In this document: in pieces, positions 39,683 through 47,892 of the stretch
Layout of the letters: each line of letters begins with the position of its first letter
Numbering within the stretch: the first letter of the stretch is position 1
Assembly (NCBI RefSeq): GCF_030486405.1
Contig: NZ_CP129613.1
Location: 1,736,001 to 1,800,000, forward strand
Direction of reading: 5' to 3'
Source of the DNA: Mycolicibacterium sp. HK-90
GTDB taxonomy: Bacteria; Actinomycetota; Actinomycetes; Mycobacteriales; Mycobacteriaceae
DNA: 64,000 nucleotides
The notes under the pieces: generated by a model
The model's database searches: none
What the model saw: the letters and a program-made list of their open reading frames with translations, nothing else
Told to the model about the DNA's origin: nothing
Program-made: the position numbers and the translations under genes

Positions 39683-41428
39683 GTGACTGACCCGATCTCA
39701 GCACCGGGCGACGGGCAAACCTTCCTCGGTCCGCAGCAAAGGGCGCAAGCCTGGCAACGACTCGGCAGTGAACAATTCGACGTAGTGGTGATCGGCGGTG
39801 GCGTCGTGGGCGCCGGCGCGGCGCTGGACGCCGCCACCCGGGGGCTCACGGTGGCCCTGGTAGAGGCCCGTGACTTCGCTTCCGGCACGTCCAGCCGCAG
39901 CTCCAAGATGTTCCACGGTGGGCTGCGCTACCTCGAGCAGTTGGAGTTCGGGCTGGTGCGTGAAGCCCTGTACGAGCGTGAACTGAGCCTGACCACGCTC
40001 GCACCCCATCTGGTCAAGCCGCTGCCGTTCCTGTTCCCGTTGACCAACCGGTGGTGGGAGCGGCCCTATGTGGCTGCCGGCATCTTCCTCTACGACCAGC
40101 TCGGCGGCGCGAAATCCGTTCCCGCACAAAAGCATCTGACCAAGTCGGGCGCGCTGCGGCTGGCTCCCGGGCTGAAGCGCAGCTCGCTGATCGGCGGGAT
40201 CCGTTACTACGACACCGTTGTCGACGACGCCCGGCACACCATGACGGTGGCCCGCACCGCGGCTCACTACGGCGCGGTGGTGCGTTCGTCGAGCCAGGTG
40301 GTGGCCTTGTTGCGCGAAGGTGACCGTGTGGTGGGTGTCACGCTGCGCGATTCCGAGGACGGGTCCATCACCGAGGTACGAGGCCACGTCGTGGTCAACG
40401 CCACCGGGGTGTGGACCGACGAGATCCAGGCATTGTCCAAGGAGCGCGGCCGGTTCCGGGTACGGGCGTCCAAGGGTGTGCACATCGTGGTGCCGCGCGA
40501 CCGCATCGTCAGCGAGGTGGCGATCATCCTGCGCACCGAGAAGTCGGTGCTGTTCGTGATCCCGTGGGGCACCCACTGGATCATCGGAACCACCGACACG
40601 GACTGGAATCTGGACCTCGCGCACCCCGCCGCGACCAAGGCCGACATCGACTACATCCTCGGCCACGTCAACACCGTGTTGGCCACCCCGCTGACGCACG
40701 ACGACATCGACGGCGTCTATGCCGGGCTGCGTCCGCTGCTGGCGGGCGAGAGTGAGGAGACCTCGAAGCTCTCCCGTGAGCACGCTGTCGCGGTGCCGTC
40801 GCCGGGACTCGTGGCTATCGCCGGCGGCAAGTACACCACCTACCGGGTGATGGCGGCCGACGCGATCGACGCCGCGGCCGAGTTCATCCCGGCCCGGGTG
40901 GCGCCCTCGATCACCGAGAAGGTCCCGCTGATGGGCGCCGACGGGTATTTCGCCTTGATCAACCAGACCGAGTTCGTCGGGAAGCATTACGGGCTGCATC
41001 CCTACCGGGTCCGGCACCTGCTGGACCGCTACGGCTCGCTCATCGGCGAGGTACTCAAGATGGCGGAGGACAAGCCGGATCTGCTGGCCCCGATCACCGA
41101 TGCACCGGTGTACCTCAAGGTCGAGGCCTACTACGCCGCCGCGGCCGAAGGCGCACTGCATCTGGAGGACATCCTGGCCCGTCGCATGCGGATCGCGATC
41201 GAGTATCCGCACCGCGGCGTCGATTGCGCCCGCGAGGTCGCCGAAGTGATTGCGCCCGTGCTGGGATGGACCGCGGAGGACATCGACCGTGAGGTCGCCA
41301 CCTATATCGCTCGGGTGGAGGCCGAGGTGCTTTCGCAGACGCAGCCCGACGACGAGTCGGCCGATGCGCTGCGCCAGGCCGCGCCCGAGGCCCGCGCCGA
41401 GATCCTCGAGCCTGTGCCGCTCAATTGA
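39683..41428 (+). CDS. glpD2: Glycerol-3-phosphate dehydrogenase (FAD-dependent)
   Basis: A 581-residue flavoprotein of the GlpD family that oxidises glycerol-3-phosphate to dihydroxyacetone phosphate and feeds electrons to menaquinone at the membrane. FAD loop: VVVIGGGVVGAGAALDAATRG. Also seen are SSRSSKMFHGGLRYLEQ (substrate-binding), GTTDTDW, and the GKYTTYRVMAADAIDAA C-terminal signature. The C-terminal ~130 residues are the DAO_C cap. The GTG start is used. Its TGA overlaps the TTG of the pseudouridine synthase gene. Confidence 0.94.
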   Translation: MTDPISAPGDGQTFLGPQQRAQAWQRLGSEQFDVVVIGGGVVGAGAALDAATRGLTVALVEARDFASGTSSRSSKMFHGGLRYLEQLEFGLVREALYERELSLTTLAPHLVKPLPFLFPLTNRWWERPYVAAGIFLYDQLGGAKSVPAQKHLTKSGALRLAPGLKRSSLIGGIRYYDTVVDDARHTMTVARTAAHYGAVVRSSSQVVALLREGDRVVGVTLRDSEDGSITEVRGHVVVNATGVWTDEIQALSKERGRFRVRASKGVHIVVPRDRIVSEVAIILRTEKSVLFVIPWGTHWIIGTTDTDWNLDLAHPAATKADIDYILGHVNTVLATPLTHDDIDGVYAGLRPLLAGESEETSKLSREHAVAVPSPGLVAIAGGKYTTYRVMAADAIDAAAEFIPARVAPSITEKVPLMGADGYFALINQTEFVGKHYGLHPYRVRHLLDRYGSLIGEVLKMAEDKPDLLAPITDAPVYLKVEAYYAAAAEGALHLEDILARRMRIAIEYPHRGVDCAREVAEVIAPVLGWTAEDIDREVATYIARVEAEVLSQTQPDDESADALRQAAPEARAEILEPVPLN

Positions 41429-42312
41429 GAAAGGCCGGGCCCCAACGCTCTTCGCGCAGGCGCGCATCGGCGCCACTGCCGGTGCGTGACGGACTCGGCC
41501 CGGCGCGGCTCCGCCTGTTGGGCGGCAATGTGTACGACGAGTTGGACAGCCGGTTCGGTATCGGTGCGAAGGTGCTTGCCGGGGAAGTGGTTCTGCCGGA
41601 CGGCACGATCGTCGATGCAACGACGACGCTGCCCGCTGGTGCGCACGTGTACTTCTACCGCGACCTCGTCGACGAAGTAGAAGTGCCGTTCGACATCCCG
41701 GTCCTGTATCGCGACGACGACATCGTGGTGGCCGACAAGCCGCATTTTCTCGCCACCATGCCGCGCGGCGGTCACGTGGTGCAGACCGCGCTCGTGCGGT
41801 TGCGTCGTGCCCTGGATCTGCCGGAGTTGAGCCCTGCGCATCGGCTGGATCGCCTGACGGCGGGGGTGCTGCTGTTCACCGTGCGTCCCGAGGTCAGGGG
41901 CCGGTATCAGCGGCTGTTCGCCGAAGGCGGGGTGCGCAAGACATATCTGGCCCGCGCTGCCGGCACCGCCACGGTGGTGCTGCCGACGACATTGCGCAGC
42001 CGGATCATCAAGCACCGCGGGCGGTTACAAGCCTTCGAGGAACCGGGTGAACCCAACGCCGAGACCTACGTCGAGGCACTGGGGGACGGGCTCTACCGGC
42101 TGACGCCCCGCACCGGGCAGACACACCAGCTGCGGGTGCACATGGCCTCGATCGGGGTGCCGATCACCGGTGACTCGTTGTACCCCGACGTGATCGACGT
42201 CGCCCCCGACGATTTCGAGCATCCGCTGCAGCTGCTGGCTCAGCGGCTGGAGTTCACCGACCCGATCAGCGGCCGCGATCGGGAGTTCGTCAGCGCACGG
42301 ACGCTGGGCTGA
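41425..42312 (+). CDS. RluA-family pseudouridine synthase (Rv3300c-like)
   Basis: A 295-residue RNA pseudouridine synthase. The catalytic Asp is in PAHRLDRLTAGVLLF (HRLDxxTSG motif; Ala in place of the usual Ser here), and the RNA-binding RKTYLARA and GQTHQLRVHMASIGVPITGD motifs are complete. An N-terminal S4-like segment appears absent. The TTG start at 41425 forms a TTGA overlap with glpD2. M. tuberculosis phoY1, expected between glpD2 and this gene, is missing. Confidence 0.87.
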   Translation: MRKAGPQRSSRRRASAPLPVRDGLGPARLRLLGGNVYDELDSRFGIGAKVLAGEVVLPDGTIVDATTTLPAGAHVYFYRDLVDEVEVPFDIPVLYRDDDIVVADKPHFLATMPRGGHVVQTALVRLRRALDLPELSPAHRLDRLTAGVLLFTVRPEVRGRYQRLFAEGGVRKTYLARAAGTATVVLPTTLRSRIIKHRGRLQAFEEPGEPNAETYVEALGDGLYRLTPRTGQTHQLRVHMASIGVPITGDSLYPDVIDVAPDDFEHPLQLLAQRLEFTDPISGRDREFVSARTLG

Positions 42313-42313
42313 G

Positions 42314-42901
42314 TCAGTGGTGCCACTTGGTGCGGCCGTCGCCGTGATCGAGAAGCACCCGCAGTTCGGCTGACCAGGTGCGGGCCCGCCGGCGGTCGAG
42401 TAGCGCGCGGATCGCGACCAGGGCCATCACGCACAGCACCACCGTGCCCAGCCACGCCGCCACCGTGGCCGCGGCGGCATAGCTGCCGGCACTGTCCGCC
42501 GACAGGGGAGCCGGCACACGACGGCCGGTCTGATCGACCCAGATCGGGATCGTGTCACCGACCTCGTGCAGGCGACTGGACTGCACCGCGCCGGTGTGCG
42601 ACGAGCCGTTCGCCGTCCAGGTGATGTCGACCACGGCGGAGCGATCCTCGGTCATCGGCGCCGGCGTGGTGTCGGCGACCACGGTGGCTTCCACCTGGGT
42701 GCGGGTCTGTGCCTGGGTCTCGGCGGTGCGAAGCACCGTGTCGTAGGTGTTCTGACCGACGTCGACCGCGTGCGGGATCACCGCGACGAGGATGACCGCG
42801 GCGAGAATCATGGCCCACGCTTCGAAACGGTCGGCGCGGCGGACGAGCGGGTTGCGGCCGAGCGCACGCAGCACCCACCAACGACGCCGACTGCTCATCA
42901 T
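42314..42901 (-). CDS. Rv1733c-like membrane protein
   Basis: A 195-residue protein with two transmembrane helices (about residues 26-48 and 143-165) flanking an extracytoplasmic domain. The N-terminal LGRNPLVRRADRFEAWAMIL and the domain segment VVDITWTANG...GAVQ...GDTIPIWVDQTGRRV follow the plan of Rv1733c and its mycobacterial paralogues. Rv1733c itself belongs to the DosR dormancy regulon, but no DosR box is seen upstream here. Two adjacent ATGs (42901, 42898) are possible starts. Function unknown. Confidence 0.78.
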   Translation of the reverse strand: MMSSRRRWWVLRALGRNPLVRRADRFEAWAMILAAVILVAVIPHAVDVGQNTYDTVLRTAETQAQTRTQVEATVVADTTPAPMTEDRSAVVDITWTANGSSHTGAVQSSRLHEVGDTIPIWVDQTGRRVPAPLSADSAGSYAAAATVAAWLGTVVLCVMALVAIRALLDRRRARTWSAELRVLLDHGDGRTKWHH

Positions 42902-43031
42902 GCAGCCCGTATCCCTCGTATCACGGCCACGTCTCCATGCTGGCACTTTGGTGGCGGCCCAATCCAGCTCAGACCGGGTTCGGGAGGCGAACCTCACATG
43001 ATCGCGAACCGGAGGGTGATCTACTGACCGG

Positions 43032-43802
43032 GTGAATCGTGAGACTTTTGACCATCTCTTCGACATGACCGACCGGACCGTGATCGTCACCGGCGGCACC
43101 CGTGGCATCGGATTGGCTCTCGCCGAGGGCTTTACGCTGGCCGGCGCCCGGGTCGTCGTTGCCAGCCGCAAGGCCGACGCTTGCGAGCGGGCGGCCGCGC
43201 ACCTGCGTGAGCTCGGGGGACAGGCGATCGGGGTGCCCACTCACAGCGGCAACATCGACGATCTCGGCGCGTTGGTGGAACGCACGGTCGCCGAGTTCGG
43301 CGGCATCGATGTGGTGGTCAACAACGCGGCCAATGCGCTCGCGCAGCCGTTGGGCCAGATGACGCCGGAGGCCTGGGCCAAGTCGTACGAGGTCAACCTG
43401 CGTGGGCCGGTGTTCCTGGTGCAGCACGCCTTGCCGCATCTGAAGGCCAGCGCGAAGGCCGCGGTGCTGAACATGGTGTCGGTCGGGGCGTTCAACTTCG
43501 CCCCCGCGCTGTCGATCTATGCCTCGGGCAAGGCCGCGCTGATGTCGGTCACCCGGTCGATGGCGGCCGAGTTCGCGCCGCTGGGCATCCGGGTGAACGC
43601 CCTGGCGCCGGGACCCGTCGACACCGACATGATGCGCAACAACCCGCAGGAGGCCATCGATCTCATGAAGGGCGGCACCTTGATGAAGCGGCTGGCCACG
43701 CCCGATGAGATGGTCGGCGCGGCCCTGCTGATGTGTTCGGACGCCGGCAGCTACATGACCGGGCAGGTGATCATCGTGGACGGTGGGGGAACGCCGCGGT
43801 GA
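43032..43802 (+). CDS. SDR-family oxidoreductase
   Basis: A 256-residue classical SDR: cofactor loop TGGTRGIGLALAE, VNNAAN, active Ser in NMVSVGA, and Tyr-x3-Lys in YASGKAAL. The C-terminus ends TGQVIIVDGGGTPR. The GTG start at 43032 is used. It is coupled by a GTGA overlap to a small membrane-protein gene. It resembles FabG-like and glucose-dehydrogenase-like enzymes of mycobacteria; substrate unknown. Confidence 0.87.
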   Translation: MNRETFDHLFDMTDRTVIVTGGTRGIGLALAEGFTLAGARVVVASRKADACERAAAHLRELGGQAIGVPTHSGNIDDLGALVERTVAEFGGIDVVVNNAANALAQPLGQMTPEAWAKSYEVNLRGPVFLVQHALPHLKASAKAAVLNMVSVGAFNFAPALSIYASGKAALMSVTRSMAAEFAPLGIRVNALAPGPVDTDMMRNNPQEAIDLMKGGTLMKRLATPDEMVGAALLMCSDAGSYMTGQVIIVDGGGTPR

Positions 43803-44410
43803 CTGCGCCGGTGTACGACGACTTCACCGTGCCGGTCGTCCTCGCGGGTGCGGACAGTACGCGGGTGTGGCGCAGTCGCGCAGGTCAGAAGCTGACGTTG
43901 TCGCCGGACGGGATCACGTTCGAACGTCGCGGCAAGATGGTGCAGCTCGCGTGGCGCGACATCACCGGCATCACCATGCTCAATATGAGCGGGTCGATTC
44001 GAATCACCTTCAACGCGTGGGCCATCTGCGCGCCGGGTGCGGATCCGATCTACCCGCATGAGTTCGAGAAGCAGTGGCCCACCGGGCAGATCGGGCGCTG
44101 GCTGGCGCACTATCGGCCCGATCTGACGTTGCCTGCCGACGGAGCGATGTTGCCGTTCGGCATGCCGCGTGAGTACTACCGGTGGGCCATCCCGTTCGCT
44201 GTGGTGGCCGGGCTCGTGGGGTCGTTTTTCGCGGCGAAATCATTTGTGGGTGGACTCGGCATCATGGCGGTCATGGTCTTGATGACGCTGCCTTTCACGT
44301 CGCCTCGACGCTTTCGGATCGCCGGGTGGATCTTCGCCACCGTCATGCTGGCTTGGTTGCTCGTGCTGGGATTCCTGTGGCTCGTGCCGATCAACGGGAA
44401 GAAGTTGTGA
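43799..44410 (+). CDS. Small two- to three-helix membrane protein with N-terminal PH-like domain
   Basis: A 203-residue protein. The first ~110 residues are soluble (LTLSPDGITFERRGKMVQLAWRDITGITML, a beta-rich PH-like pattern), and the rest holds hydrophobic helices near residues 128-150 and 175-197. The GTG at 43799 overlaps the SDR stop (GTGA); the longer open frame upstream is SDR shadow. The PH-like pattern resembles that in the candidate immunity protein at 16864-17688, but no sequence identity is claimed. Function unknown. Confidence 0.72.
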   Translation: MTAPVYDDFTVPVVLAGADSTRVWRSRAGQKLTLSPDGITFERRGKMVQLAWRDITGITMLNMSGSIRITFNAWAICAPGADPIYPHEFEKQWPTGQIGRWLAHYRPDLTLPADGAMLPFGMPREYYRWAIPFAVVAGLVGSFFAAKSFVGGLGIMAVMVLMTLPFTSPRRFRIAGWIFATVMLAWLLVLGFLWLVPINGKKL

Positions 44411-44413
44411 CGT

Positions 44414-45205
44414 CTACTTGTCCTTCGTGAACTGGGCCGGCCCGCTCAGGCTGCCGGTGCCGACCGACAGGATCTGGCTGCGATTCTCCACGTGCAGTGC
44501 TGTTTCCAGGCAGCCGGCGTCGAGGTTGGCCCAGAGCACCTGTTTGGTTGATTCCAGGCCGAATTTGCCATAGCTGCACAGGGTTTCGGCAATTTCGAGG
44601 GCGGCGTCGACCAGATTCGCGGTGTCGTCGACGATCCGGGTGACCAGGCCGAGCCGGAGGGCCTCCGTCGCGTCGATCGCACGTGCGGTCAGGATCATGT
44701 CGAACGCCGGGCCGGCGCCGATGATCCTGGGCAGGGTATAGCTCACGCCGATGTCGCAGCCGCCGATGCCCAGTTTGATGAACTGCGTGCAGAACTTCGC
44801 CGATGGGCCGGCGATCCGGATGTCGCTGGCCGCGGCCAGGGCGAAGCCGCCGCCGTAGGCCGCGCCGTTGACCGCGGCGATGACGGGTTGACGCAACCGG
44901 TGCAGTTTCACCGTCAGGTTGGCGATGCGTTCCTGCCAGCGCATGCCCGAGCGGGGAAACTCGGTGCCTCCGCCCGCTTCGGGCGGATTGGGATTGCTCA
45001 GATCTAGGCCCGAGCAGAACCCGCGACCGGCGCCGGTGAGGACGACGACGCGGCACTCGTTGTTGCCCGCGATGTCGTCGAGGGTGGCGTGCAGGGCCTC
45101 GACCAATTCGTACGACAACGCATTCAGTTTCTCGGGCCGATTGAGGGTGATGACGGCGATGTCGGGTCGGGGGTAGGCAAGGTCGAGTGGCTGTGTGTCG
45201 GGCAT
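44414..45205 (-). CDS. Enoyl-CoA hydratase/isomerase family protein
   Basis: A 263-residue crotonase-fold protein. The CoA-binding and oxyanion segments are LTGAGRGFCSGLDLSN and AAVNGAAYGGGFALAAASDIRIAG. At the usual catalytic Glu positions the helix reads KLGIGGCDIGVSYTLPRIIG, with Asp replacing one Glu, so the exact reaction (hydration, isomerisation or hydrolysis) is open. It lies next to the amino-acid catabolic block and may act on branched acyl-CoAs. It converges on the preceding gene with 3 nt between. Confidence 0.88.
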   Translation of the reverse strand: MPDTQPLDLAYPRPDIAVITLNRPEKLNALSYELVEALHATLDDIAGNNECRVVVLTGAGRGFCSGLDLSNPNPPEAGGGTEFPRSGMRWQERIANLTVKLHRLRQPVIAAVNGAAYGGGFALAAASDIRIAGPSAKFCTQFIKLGIGGCDIGVSYTLPRIIGAGPAFDMILTARAIDATEALRLGLVTRIVDDTANLVDAALEIAETLCSYGKFGLESTKQVLWANLDAGCLETALHVENRSQILSVGTGSLSGPAQFTKDK

Positions 45206-45233
45206 GAGCGGACCCTAGCGGCAGGACCCTGGT

Positions 45234-46733
45234 TCAGGCTGATACTTCAGCAAGGTCGGCGACGTCGCCGTGCGCCCGTCGCCGCGCCAGTATCGAATGG
45301 GAACGGCCGTAGGCGAAGTACAGCACCACGCCGATGGCCATCCAGATCGCGAAGCGCAGCCAGGTCTCCACCTCGAGGTTGAACATCAGCCACAGGCAGG
45401 AGAGCGCGGCCAGGATCGGTACCGCCGGAACGAACGGAACGCGGAAGCCGCGCTTCAGATCGGGCCGGGTCCGACGCAACATCAGGACGCCGATCGCGAC
45501 GAGGATGAACGCGAACAGGGTTCCGATGTTGACCATTCCGGCGAGTGTGCCGAAGTCGACGAACGCCGCGAGCAGCGCGCACACCGTTCCGACGATGACC
45601 GTCAGGCGTACCGGGGTGCCGTTCTTGCCGGTGTGTGCGAGGCGGCGGGGGAGCAGGCCGTCGCGGGACATCGCGAACAGGACGCGGGTCTGGCCGAGGA
45701 ACATCACCATGACGACGGTCGACAGGCCGGCCAACGCTCCGATGGAGATGATGTTCTTCGTCCAGGTGTCACCGTGCAGGGCGAATGCCGTTGCCAGGGT
45801 GGCATTGTCGCCCTGGAGCTGGGTGTACGGCACCATGCCGGTGAGGACGAACGAGACGGCGACGTAGCACACCGTGACGATGGCGAGCGCTCCGAAGATG
45901 CCGCGCGGTACGTCGCGTTGCGGATTGCGGGTCTCCTCCGCGGCGGTGGCCACCACGTCGAAGCCGATGAAGGCGAAGAAGGCGATGCTGGCCGCGGTCA
46001 GCAGGCCCAGCCAGCCGAAGCTCGAGCCGCCAGTACCGGTGAGCCAGCCGAGCATCGACTGGTGCAGGCCGTCCGCTGTGGCTGACGGCTGAGCCGGCGG
46101 GATGAAGGGCATCAGGTTGGAGACCTTGAAGTAGCCGGCTCCGACCACGAGGATCAGGACGATCACCGCGAGTTTGATCGCCACCGCGACGGCGGACACC
46201 CGTGAGGACAGCTTCGTCCCGGTTGCCAGCAGGAACCCGACGACCGCGATGATCACCACCGCACCCCAGTCGAACGTGACCGATCCGAAGTGCAGGACCG
46301 GCGACATCGATCCGCCGAGGACTTCGCCGAGGTATTGCGACCAGCCTTTGGCTACAACGGATACCGCGAGTGCGAACTCCAATATCAGGTCCCAGCCGAT
46401 GATCCACGCGACCAACTCACCGAAGGTGGCGTAGGAATACGTGTAGGCGCTGCCGGCGACGGGCACGGTCGAGGCGAATTCCGCGTAGCAGAGTGCGGTG
46501 AGCCCGCAGGTGATCGCCGCGAGGATGAAGGCCAGCGATACGGACGGCCCCGCCATGTTGCCCGCGGTCTGAGCAGTCAGGGTGAAGATGCCGGCGCCGA
46601 TGACGACCGCGACGCCGAAGACGGTGAGATCCCTTGCCGTCAGATCTTTGCGTAGCTTCGAGTCTGGTTCATCGGTGTCCCGGATCGACTGCTCTACCGA
46701 TTTGGTGCGGAACCATCCGCCGCCGGCCGACAT
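45234..46733 (-). CDS. APC-superfamily amino acid permease
   Basis: A 499-residue transporter with about 12 membrane helices. The N-terminal cytosolic stretch is followed by VFGVAVVIGAGIFTLT (the G-x-G-I-F substrate-binding unwound helix of APC transporters), and later FAFIGFDVVATAAEE (helix 6 signature of the cationic or branched-chain amino acid group). The ATG at 46733 overlaps the stop of the Glu/Leu-type dehydrogenase gene (TGATG), so uptake and deamination are coupled. Probable substrate: a branched-chain or aromatic amino acid. Confidence 0.9.
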   Translation of the reverse strand: MSAGGGWFRTKSVEQSIRDTDEPDSKLRKDLTARDLTVFGVAVVIGAGIFTLTAQTAGNMAGPSVSLAFILAAITCGLTALCYAEFASTVPVAGSAYTYSYATFGELVAWIIGWDLILEFALAVSVVAKGWSQYLGEVLGGSMSPVLHFGSVTFDWGAVVIIAVVGFLLATGTKLSSRVSAVAVAIKLAVIVLILVVGAGYFKVSNLMPFIPPAQPSATADGLHQSMLGWLTGTGGSSFGWLGLLTAASIAFFAFIGFDVVATAAEETRNPQRDVPRGIFGALAIVTVCYVAVSFVLTGMVPYTQLQGDNATLATAFALHGDTWTKNIISIGALAGLSTVVMVMFLGQTRVLFAMSRDGLLPRRLAHTGKNGTPVRLTVIVGTVCALLAAFVDFGTLAGMVNIGTLFAFILVAIGVLMLRRTRPDLKRGFRVPFVPAVPILAALSCLWLMFNLEVETWLRFAIWMAIGVVLYFAYGRSHSILARRRAHGDVADLAEVSA

Positions 46734-47803
46734 CAGATCGTTCCGTCGAGACGGAGCTCGGCGAACCGGCTCGCTGCCGCACCGATGCCGATGCCCGCGT
46801 CGTGTGCCGCGGAGATGATGTCGCGGCAACGGTCGAAGATGCGAGTCACGTCGCCTTCGACGGTGGCGCGGTCCGCACCCCGCAGTTCACCGTCGACCTG
46901 CATGAGGCCGCCGGCGTTGGCGACGAAGTCAGGTACCCAGGTGATGTCGCGCCGGCGCAGCAGTTGCTCAACGCCAGGATTGGCGAGCTGGTTGTTGGCC
47001 GCGCCGCATATCAGCCGCGCTTCGATGGCTTCCGCGCTCGTGGGCGTAAGGGTAGCCCCCAGTGCACACGGCGCATAGATGTCGACGGGTGCGTCCACCA
47101 CCGAGCCCAGTAGGTGCACCGACGGGTGATTGGCCGAGATGCGATGCAGCGCAGCGTCGGTCACGTCGGTCGCGCATACTTCCGCGCCGTCGGCGAGCAA
47201 CAGCGCGATCAGTTCGCCGCCCACCTTGCCGACACCTTCGACACCCACGGTCCGGCCCGCCAATGAAGCTGTACCCCAGACCGATTCGGCGCCCGCGCGC
47301 ATCGCGTTGAACACGCCGAGGGCGGTCAGCCGCGCGCTGTCACCCGAACCGCCCGCGGCGGTGCTGCGGCCGGTGACGTGCTGGGTGTACTTACCCATGA
47401 TGTCCAGATCGTCGGTATTGGTGCCGACGTCGCCTGCGGTGACGTACCGCCCGCCCAGGGTGTTCACGTAACGCGCGAAGGCTGCGAACAGCGCTTCACT
47501 CTTGTCGCTCGCCGGGTCGCCGATGATGACGGACTTGCCGCCGCCCAGGTTCACCCCGGCCGCCGCGGCCTTGTACGTCATACCCCACGACAGCCGCAGG
47601 ACGTCCTCGAGGGCCTCGAATTCGTCGGCGTACGGATACATGCGGCAGCCACCGAGCGCCGGGCCCAGCGCCGTCGAGTGGATGGCGATGATCGCCTTCA
47701 GCCCGGACTTCTCGTCCTCGCAGAACACGACCTGCTCGTGACTTCTGGAGCTCAACTCGCGCGAGCGACCGAAAACCCCGAGGGTGGTGGGCATGACTGT
47801 CAC
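46733..47803 (-). CDS. Glu/Leu/Phe/Val-type amino acid dehydrogenase
   Basis: A 356-residue NAD-dependent oxidative deaminase. Substrate domain: GPALGGCRMYPYADEFEAL and the catalytic Lys in MTYKAAAAGVNLGGGKSVI, with Asp in GRYVTAGDVGTNTDDL. NAD loop: VGVEGVGKVGGELIALL. It is closest to leucine/valine/phenylalanine dehydrogenases, which convert the amino acid to a 2-oxo acid and ammonia. The GTG at 47803 has AAAGGA about 7 nt upstream; an ATG at 47794 is the alternative. The ferredoxin oxidoreductase gene upstream would take the 2-oxo acid further. Confidence 0.9.
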   Translation of the reverse strand: MTVMPTTLGVFGRSRELSSRSHEQVVFCEDEKSGLKAIIAIHSTALGPALGGCRMYPYADEFEALEDVLRLSWGMTYKAAAAGVNLGGGKSVIIGDPASDKSEALFAAFARYVNTLGGRYVTAGDVGTNTDDLDIMGKYTQHVTGRSTAAGGSGDSARLTALGVFNAMRAGAESVWGTASLAGRTVGVEGVGKVGGELIALLLADGAEVCATDVTDAALHRISANHPSVHLLGSVVDAPVDIYAPCALGATLTPTSAEAIEARLICGAANNQLANPGVEQLLRRRDITWVPDFVANAGGLMQVDGELRGADRATVEGDVTRIFDRCRDIISAAHDAGIGIGAAASRFAELRLDGTI

Positions 47804-47892
47804 TAGGGATTCCTTTCTGGTACCGCATGTTTGGCGGCATGGATGACGTTTGCCGCATGTTCGGCGGCCGGACAGATGGGAGTGGAGGCAGG

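Noticed and set aside
38195..41620. Long minus-strand frames (476 and 640 residues) opposite lpdA and glpD2
   Set aside because: Both opposite genes are complete enzymes; the antisense translations lack any recognisable domain.
42902..43031. DosR box upstream of the Rv1733c-like gene
   Set aside because: Searched by eye for the GGGACT/AGTCCC palindrome; nothing acceptable was found.
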